Assembly: GCF_019857225.1 (NCBI RefSeq) | Contig: NZ_JAFJSY010000083.1 | Location: 1-51,861 of the forward strand | Direction: 5' to 3' | From: Streptomyces plumbidurans | GTDB taxonomy: Bacteria > Actinomycetota > Actinomycetes > Streptomycetales > Streptomycetaceae | Length of the DNA: 51,861 nucleotides | Shown here: in pieces, positions 46,963 through 51,861 of the stretch | Layout of the letters: every line of letters begins with the position of its first letter | How positions within the stretch are numbered: position 1 is the stretch's first letter | Notes under the pieces: generated by a model | Database searches by the model: none | What the model was told of the DNA's origin: nothing | Seen by the model: the letters and a program-made list of their open reading frames with translations, nothing else | Program-made: the position numbers and the translations under genes

Positions 46963-49530
46963 TCAGTCGTTGGCCAAAGCTTGGGCTCGCAGGGCCCGCG
47001 CCAGATCGTCCCGTGCCTCCAGCACCAACCGGCGCAGCGCGGGCGCGGCCCCCTCATGGGCGGCCAGCCACGCGTCCGTCGCCTCCAGCGTCGCGGGGGA
47101 GTCCTGCAGCGCCGGGAACAGGCCCCGCACCACGTCCATGCCGATCTGGATGGACCGCTCGGTCCAGATCCGCTCGATCACCTCGAAGTACCGGGCCGCG
47201 TACGGCGCGAGCAGCTCCCGCTGCGAGGCCTGCGCGAAGCCCGCGATCGTCGCCTCCACCAGGGCGTTGGACAGCGCGTCGGACTCCACGACCTGCGCCC
47301 ACGCCTGCGCCTTCACCGCAGCCGAGGGCCGGGCGGCCAGGCAGCGGACCTGGTGGCGCTTGCCCGACGCCGTGTCGTCGCGGGCCAGTTCGGCCGCAAG
47401 TACCGCCTCGTCCACCGCGCCGTGCGCGGCGAGCGGCTCCAGGAACGTCCAGCGCAGCTCCTGGTCGACCTTGAGCCCCTCGATCTTCTCCGTGCCCTCC
47501 AGCAGGCCCCGCAGCAGCCGCAGATCGTCGGGCGCCGACGCCACCGTCGCGTAGAACCGCGCCCACGCCAGCTGCTGCTCGCTGCCCGGCTCGCAGGCCC
47601 GCAGGTCGCGCAGCGCGGTGCGGGCCAGCAGCTCCTCGCCGCGCGGCCGCCGCGAGGCGGGGGAGTAGTGGGTGAGCGCCGAGCCCGCCCAGGCGTGCAG
47701 CATCTGCAGCACACCGATGTCGGACTCGCGCCGCCCGAACCGCACCACCAGGTCGATGAAGCCGGACGCGGGCAGCAGCGCGTCCCGCGTCATGTTCCAC
47801 AGCGCCGACCAGCACAGGGCGCGCGCCAGCGGGTCCTCGATCGCGCCCAGGTGCTCGCGCAGCGTGGCGAGGGAGGTGTCGTCGAAGCGGATCTTGCAGT
47901 ACGTCAGGTCGTCGTCGTTGACCAGCACCAGCTCGGGCGCCTGCGCGCCGGCCAGTTCCGTCACGACCGTGCGAGGGCCGTCGACGTCCACCTCGGCGCG
48001 CGCGTAGCGCACGAGACGGCCGTCCTCGCGGCGGTAGAGCCCCACCGCCACGCGGTGCGGCCGCAGTTCGGGGTGCGACTCGGCGGCCTCCTGCACCACC
48101 GCCAGCTCGTCCACGCGGCCCTCGGCGTCCAACAGCACCTGCGGCGTCAGGGAGTTGACGCCCGCCGTCTGCAGCCAGCCGCGCGCCCAGGTGCCCATGT
48201 CGCGCCCGCTGGTCTCCTCCAGCACCGACAGCAGGTCACCCAGGCGCGTGTTGCCGTAGGCGTGCCGCTTGAAGTAGCGGCGGGCGCCCTCCAGGAACGC
48301 GTCCTGGCCGACGTAGGCCACCAGCTGCTTCAGCACCGAGGCGCCCTTGGCGTAGGTGATGCCGTCGAAGTTGAGCTTGGCGTCCTGCAGGTCGCGGATG
48401 TCGGCGGTGATGGGGTGCGTGGAGGGCAGCTGGTCGGCGCGGTAGGCCCAGGACTTGCGGCGGTTGGCGAAGGTGATCCAGCCGTCGGTGAAGCGGGTCG
48501 CGCCGACCAGCGAGAAGGCGCCCATGAAGTCCGCGAAGGACTCCTTGAGCCACAGGTCGTCCCACCACTCCATGGTGACCAGGTCACCGAACCACATGTG
48601 CGCCATCTCGTGCAGGATGACGTTCGCCCGGCCCTCGTACGACGCCCGCGTCACCTTGCCGCGGAAGATGAACTCCTCGCGGAACGTGACCAGTCCGGGG
48701 TTCTCCATAGCGCCGAGGTTGTACTCCGGGACGAACGCCTGGTCGTACTTGCCGAAGGGGTACGGGTAGTCGAAGTGGTCGTGGAAGAAGTCCAGGCCCT
48801 GCTTGGTGACGAGGAAGACGTCGTCGGAGTCGAAGTAGGGCGCGAGGCCCTTGCGGCACAGGGCGCCGAGCGGGATCCGGAGCTTCGTGCCGTCCTCGAA
48901 GGTCCGCTCGTAGGAGTCCGTCACGTAGTGGTACGGGCCCGCCGTCACGCAGGTGATGTACGTCGAGATGGGCTTCGTCTCCGCGAACCGCCACACCCCG
49001 TCGGTGAGCTCACCGGCGCCGTTGCTCCACACCGTCCAGCCCTCGGGGGCGCGCACCTCGAAGCGGAACGGGGCCTTGAGGTCGGGCTGCTCGAAGTTGG
49101 CGAAGACGCGGCGGGAGTCGGCGGGCTCGTACTGGGTGTACAGGTACACCTCGCCGTCCTCGGGGTCGACGAAGCGGTGCAGCCCCTCGCCGGTGCGTGA
49201 GTAGGCGCACTGCGCGTCCACGACCAGCTCGTTCTCCGCGGCCAGGTCCTCCAGGAGGATGCGGGAGCCGTCGAAGACCTGGCCGGGGTCGAGATCGCGG
49301 CCATTCAGTGAGACGGAGGTCACACTCGGGGCGATCAGGTCGGCGAAGGAGGCGGCGCCGGGCTCGTTGCTGCGGAAGCGGATCGTGGTGACGGAGCGGA
49401 AGGTGCGCGGTCCGTCGCCGTCGTGCTCGCCCACCGCCGAACGCAGGTCCAGGGCGACCTCGTACCCGTCGACGGACAGCAGGGCGGCCCGCTCCCGGGC
49501 CTCGTCACGGGTCAGATTCTCACCGGGCAC
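46963..49530 (-). CDS. pepN: Second aminopeptidase N (M1 metallopeptidase)
   Basis: An 855-residue paralogue of the enzyme at 30493-33063. GAMEN is at 273-277, the zinc motif HEMAH at 307-311, and the third ligand Glu330 is in KESFA. The two proteins align along their whole length with the same domain order; the first has NESFATYTSIA and this one KESFADFMGAF. The GTG at 49530 has AGGGAG upstream, nine bases away. It is divergent from the DsbA-like gene. In mycobacteria pepN and a DsbA-like oxidoreductase gene (Rv2467/Rv2466c) are also neighbours, which suggests that this copy is the orthologue in context. Confidence 0.95.
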   Translation of the reverse strand: MPGENLTRDEARERAALLSVDGYEVALDLRSAVGEHDGDGPRTFRSVTTIRFRSNEPGAASFADLIAPSVTSVSLNGRDLDPGQVFDGSRILLEDLAAENELVVDAQCAYSRTGEGLHRFVDPEDGEVYLYTQYEPADSRRVFANFEQPDLKAPFRFEVRAPEGWTVWSNGAGELTDGVWRFAETKPISTYITCVTAGPYHYVTDSYERTFEDGTKLRIPLGALCRKGLAPYFDSDDVFLVTKQGLDFFHDHFDYPYPFGKYDQAFVPEYNLGAMENPGLVTFREEFIFRGKVTRASYEGRANVILHEMAHMWFGDLVTMEWWDDLWLKESFADFMGAFSLVGATRFTDGWITFANRRKSWAYRADQLPSTHPITADIRDLQDAKLNFDGITYAKGASVLKQLVAYVGQDAFLEGARRYFKRHAYGNTRLGDLLSVLEETSGRDMGTWARGWLQTAGVNSLTPQVLLDAEGRVDELAVVQEAAESHPELRPHRVAVGLYRREDGRLVRYARAEVDVDGPRTVVTELAGAQAPELVLVNDDDLTYCKIRFDDTSLATLREHLGAIEDPLARALCWSALWNMTRDALLPASGFIDLVVRFGRRESDIGVLQMLHAWAGSALTHYSPASRRPRGEELLARTALRDLRACEPGSEQQLAWARFYATVASAPDDLRLLRGLLEGTEKIEGLKVDQELRWTFLEPLAAHGAVDEAVLAAELARDDTASGKRHQVRCLAARPSAAVKAQAWAQVVESDALSNALVEATIAGFAQASQRELLAPYAARYFEVIERIWTERSIQIGMDVVRGLFPALQDSPATLEATDAWLAAHEGAAPALRRLVLEARDDLARALRAQALAND

Positions 49531-49584
49531 GGGCGGTACTCCCTCGGCTGCTGTTCGGCATGTGGACAGGGCCGATCCTGCCAT

Positions 49585-49604
49585 GTGCTCCTGACAGTGA
49601 GCAC
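49585..49604. promoter_or_regulatory. Inverted repeat in the pepN/DsbA divergent region
   Basis: GTGCTC-CTGACAGT-GAGCAC lies about 55 bases upstream of the pepN start and about 22 bases upstream of the SigR-like -35 of the opposite gene. It is a possible operator, with no known regulator assigned. Confidence 0.35.
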
Positions 49605-49625
49605 CCGGGAATCGGGTGGTCATCC

Positions 49626-49653
49626 GGGAATGGGGTGGATGATGACCGGTGTT
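49626..49653 (+). promoter_or_regulatory. SigR-type promoter upstream of the DsbA-like gene
   Basis: GGGAAT (49626-49631) and GTT (49651-49653), 19 bases apart, match the Streptomyces SigR consensus GGGAAT-N18/19-GTT. The start point would be near 49660, with about 27 bases of leader containing GAGGAGAG. A second GGGAAT at 49608-49613 has no GTT at the right distance. Confidence 0.7.
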
Positions 49654-49686
49654 GTTCGTTGAACACGACACTTTTCGAGGAGAGCC

Positions 49687-50349
49687 ATGTCCGAGACCGC
49701 GACCACCTCCGGCAAGACCCCCGTCGACTTCTGGTTCGACCCGCTGTGCCCCTGGGCCTGGATGACCTCCCGATGGGTGCTCGAAGTGGAGAAGGTCCGG
49801 GACATCGAGGTGCGCTGGCACATCATGAGCCTGGCGGTGCTCAACGAGGACAAGCTGGACACGCTGCCCGAGGAGTACCGGGACATGCTGGAGACCAAGG
49901 CGTGGAAGCCGGCGCGCGTGGTGACCGCCGCCTGGCAGAAGCACGGCGCCGACGTCCTCGGCCCGCTCTACACCGCGCTCGGCACCCGCTTCCACAACAA
50001 CGGCGAGGGCCCCACCACCGAGGCCATCGCCGGTGCCCTGGCCGACGCCGGTCTGCCCGCCGACCTCATCGACTACGCCGACCAGAAGGACTTCGAGTTC
50101 GACGCCGAACTGCGCGCCTCCCACAAGGAGGGCATCGACAAGGTCGGCCAGGAGGTCGGCACCCCCGTCATCGCCGTGCCCGGCGCGGACGGCGAGCAGA
50201 TCGCCTTCTTCGGCCCGGTCGTCACCCCGGCCCCCAAGGGCGAGGACGCCGCCAAGCTCTGGGACGGCACCCTCGCGGTCGCCTCGATCCCGGGCTTCTA
50301 CGAGATCAAGCGCACCCGCACGGTGGGCCCGGACTTCAGCAACCTGTAA
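49687..50349 (+). CDS. DsbA-like, mycothiol-dependent oxidoreductase (Rv2466c type)
   Basis: A 220-residue thioredoxin-fold protein with a helical insertion. The active site is VDFWFDPLCPWAWMTSRW: a CPWA motif, so the second Cys of the mycobacterial CPWC form is Ala here. The cis-Pro loop is in GTPVIAVPG. Rv2466c uses mycothiol to reduce substrates including nitro compounds and belongs to the SigH redox regulon. The predicted SigR promoter (SigR is the Streptomyces counterpart of SigH) and the adjacent pepN gene fit this assignment. With a single Cys, the enzyme would need mycothiol for turnover. The ATG has GAGGAGAG six bases upstream. Confidence 0.92.
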   Translation: MSETATTSGKTPVDFWFDPLCPWAWMTSRWVLEVEKVRDIEVRWHIMSLAVLNEDKLDTLPEEYRDMLETKAWKPARVVTAAWQKHGADVLGPLYTALGTRFHNNGEGPTTEAIAGALADAGLPADLIDYADQKDFEFDAELRASHKEGIDKVGQEVGTPVIAVPGADGEQIAFFGPVVTPAPKGEDAAKLWDGTLAVASIPGFYEIKRTRTVGPDFSNL

Positions 50350-50356
50350 AAACGGC

Positions 50357-50560
50357 TCACTCGGGCGGCGGGAGAGTTCCCCCGACCTGGTAGTTCCCCC
50401 GCTGCTGCCACCGCCGGCAGTTCTTGTTGGTGCAGCGCAGGAGAGAGTTCTCGCTGACGTGCTTCGGTACGTCGGGCCGGGCCTGCTCCTTCTCCTTCTC
50501 GGTGAGCTCGCGGAACTCCTGCATCTGATGGCCGCAGTTCGGGCAGCGCTTGGACACCAT
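50357..50560 (-). CDS. Small zinc-ribbon protein 1
   Basis: A 67-residue protein with a C4-type zinc-binding pattern: CPNC at residues 6-9 and CTNKNC near 43-48. Between them runs a charged helix (RELTEKEKEQARPDVPKHVSEN). The ATG at 50560 has GGGGGG five bases upstream. It lies close to, and resembles, the gene at 50653-50883, and only seven bases separate its stop from the stop of the DsbA-like gene on the other strand. I know no function for it; a role as a small nucleic-acid or protein-binding ribbon is possible. Confidence 0.75.
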   Translation of the reverse strand: MVSKRCPNCGHQMQEFRELTEKEKEQARPDVPKHVSENSLLRCTNKNCRRWQQRGNYQVGGTLPPPE

Positions 50561-50652
50561 GTGACCCCCCTGAATGTCGTGACCGGAGCGTAGGTCCGCG
50601 TATGGCGGCCGCGGCAGCCCGGAATCCGTCCCACCAGGGCGGATTCCGGACG

Positions 50653-50883
50653 TCACTTCGTGGTGGTCTCCTCCCCGCGGAAACCCTCGGGGAGGAGGTC
50701 GCCCTGCCCTCTGTTCAGGTACGGCTGGTACCAGAGGCACTTCTCGGCGGTGCAGCGCCAGAGGTTGCCGACGAAGAAGCGGGGGCCCCTTTTCTCGCGG
50801 ACGGCGGCCTTCTCCGCGGCGTTGAGCCGACGGAACCTCTGTCTGCTGCGACAGGTCGGGCACTCCCGCTCGATCTCGGTCAT
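50653..50883 (-). CDS. Small zinc-ribbon protein 2
   Basis: A 76-residue protein with CPTC at 9-12 and CTAEKC near 44-49. The central helix RRLNAAEKAAVREKR and the spacing of the Cys pairs parallel the gene at 50357, so the two look like tandem paralogues. The ATG at 50883 shares one base with the stop of the phosphodiesterase gene (TGATG), which implies coupled translation. The residues after the second pair differ (LWYQPYLNRG against RRWQQRGNYQ). Function unknown. Confidence 0.75.
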   Translation of the reverse strand: MTEIERECPTCRSRQRFRRLNAAEKAAVREKRGPRFFVGNLWRCTAEKCLWYQPYLNRGQGDLLPEGFRGEETTTK

Positions 50884-51861
50884 CAACCCCTCCTCGCGAT
50901 CACCGCCAGGTCCGGGAAGTCGGTCACGACCGCGTCGACTCCCTGGCGGTAGTACAGCGCGTACTCCGCGAAGGCGTCACCGAAATCGTCGGGTCCGCTC
51001 CCGCGGCGCAGCTCCGGGGGGAGGAACTGGTTCTCGGCGCGGAAGGTGTACGGCCCCACCCGCAGGCCCGCCGCATGGGCGTCAGCGAGCAGGGACGTGC
51101 CGGTCAGGGAGGTTTTGTCCGGGCCGATCCAGTCCGCGTAGCCGGCGATCCGGGCGAGGCCGGCCGGCGTCATCATGTCCTGGTAGGTCGTCGACGGCAG
51201 GTCGTACGGGCCGCCCGTCGTGCCCAGCGCCTGCCACAGGGGGACCCCGAGCCGCGCGGCGGCGACCCGTCGCAGGCTCGTCGGCTCGAAGGACTGCACG
51301 ACGCACTCGCGCGGGCCGAGCCGGTTGCGGCGGATCAGCCGGACCAGCTCCGGCTCCAGCTCCAGGCCGATCGAGCGGAAGTACGTGGGGTGCTTGGTCT
51401 CCGGGAAGACGGCGACGGTGCGGCCGTACGTCCGCGACAGCCGCCGCGCCAGGTCCACCACCTCCTGAAAGGTGAGGATCTGCTCGCGGCCGTCGAAGAC
51501 GGTGTTGCGGTTGCGCACCTCGGGCAGCCGTTCCACCGCGCGCAGCGTCTTGAGCTCGGCGAGCGTGAAGTCCTCCGTGAACCAGCCCGTCACCGCCGTC
51601 CCGTCCACCGTCTTCGTCGTCCGGCGCCCCGCGAACTCCGGGTGCGCGGCCACGTCCGTGGTCTGCGAGATGTCGTTCTCGTGCCGCACCACCAGCACAT
51701 GGTCCCTGGTGGGGACGAGGTCCGGCTCGATCCAGTCGGCGCCGGTCTGCACCCCGTAGGTGTAGGCCGCCGCCGTGTGCTCGGGGCGCCAGCCGGCCGC
51801 GCCCCGGTGACCGATGACCAGCGGGCCGCCGCGAGAGCCCTGCGCCGCGTGCGCGGGCACC
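50883..51861 (-). CDS. Glycerophosphodiester phosphodiesterase (5' end beyond window)
   Basis: The C-terminal 325 residues of a GDPD-family enzyme, which hydrolyses glycerophosphodiesters to glycerol-3-phosphate and an alcohol. The catalytic start is VIGHRGAAGWRPEHTAAAY with the metal-binding site in WIEPDLVPTRDHVLVVRHEND; the TIM-barrel end GVDAVVTDFPDLA is complete. The first visible residues PAHAAQG look like the end of a signal peptide (AHA-AQG cut), so the true start is beyond the right edge and the protein is probably secreted. It is first in a three-gene run with the two zinc-ribbon genes. Confidence 0.9.
   Translation of the reverse strand, partial: VPAHAAQGSRGGPLVIGHRGAAGWRPEHTAAAYTYGVQTGADWIEPDLVPTRDHVLVVRHENDISQTTDVAAHPEFAGRRTTKTVDGTAVTGWFTEDFTLAELKTLRAVERLPEVRNRNTVFDGREQILTFQEVVDLARRLSRTYGRTVAVFPETKHPTYFRSIGLELEPELVRLIRRNRLGPRECVVQSFEPTSLRRVAAARLGVPLWQALGTTGGPYDLPSTTYQDMMTPAGLARIAGYADWIGPDKTSLTGTSLLADAHAAGLRVGPYTFRAENQFLPPELRRGSGPDDFGDAFAEYALYYRQGVDAVVTDFPDLAVIARRG

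Noticed and set aside
1..51861. CRISPR arrays, tRNA or rRNA genes, insertion sequences and prophage genes
   Set aside because: Looked for spaced repeats, cloverleaf-type sequence and transposase or phage motifs by eye and found none that hold up.

Overview
The window is chromosomal DNA of a high-GC filamentous actinomycete, almost certainly a Streptomyces. The signs are the very strong third-position G/C bias, GTG starts, GGAGG-type ribosome sites, the almost complete absence of TTA codons, and the gene families present. From memory, the gene order resembles the S. coelicolor SCO2634 to about SCO2668 neighbourhood (csnR-K, malQ, pepN, asd, a subtilase, a second pepN and a DsbA-like protein). 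No tRNA, rRNA, CRISPR, transposase or prophage gene was seen.

Layout: 1-2948 holds the start of an FtsX-type permease gene, a group II truncated haemoglobin and a PCMT-like methyltransferase. 3028-13761 is a compact minus-strand signalling cluster. In transcription order it encodes a GlnX-like membrane protein, a GlnH-like amino-acid-binding protein, a coiled-coil protein, a PknG-like kinase, a PP2C phosphatase, a von Willebrand A protein and an FHA protein. The first two and the kinase match the mycobacterial GlnX-GlnH-PknG amino-acid-sensing pathway. The other four genes extend it into a sensor, kinase, phosphatase and phosphothreonine-reader set. Its coiled-coil gene carries the only in-frame TTA codon I found in the window.

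13909-20614 is the minus-strand csnR-E-F-G-H-K operon for uptake and use of glucosamine oligosaccharides, with a perfect 15-bp palindrome just downstream of its promoter. 20789-25880 has an MscS channel, an HNH endonuclease, a small peptide with 12-residue repeats coupled to malQ, and a tandem partial duplication of the malQ 3' end. 25982-30430 has a TetR/flavin-monooxygenase pair with a 24-bp palindromic operator, then an unusual sigma factor (zinc-finger N-terminus, SnoaL-like C-terminus) beside an SDR-fold protein that has lost its catalytic Tyr and Lys.

30493-51861 is mostly housekeeping and secreted functions: two paralogous M1 aminopeptidases about 14 kb apart, aspartate-semialdehyde dehydrogenase, an ECF sigma/anti-sigma pair, a subtilase, a CGNR regulator with a VOC protein, an FMN-binding-fold protein, a NUDIX hydrolase, a Tat-exported metallophosphoesterase behind a PHO-box-like array, a serine hydrolase, an AbiEi-like protein, a mycothiol-type DsbA protein with a SigR-like promoter, two small zinc-ribbon proteins and a glycerophosphodiester phosphodiesterase cut by the window end.
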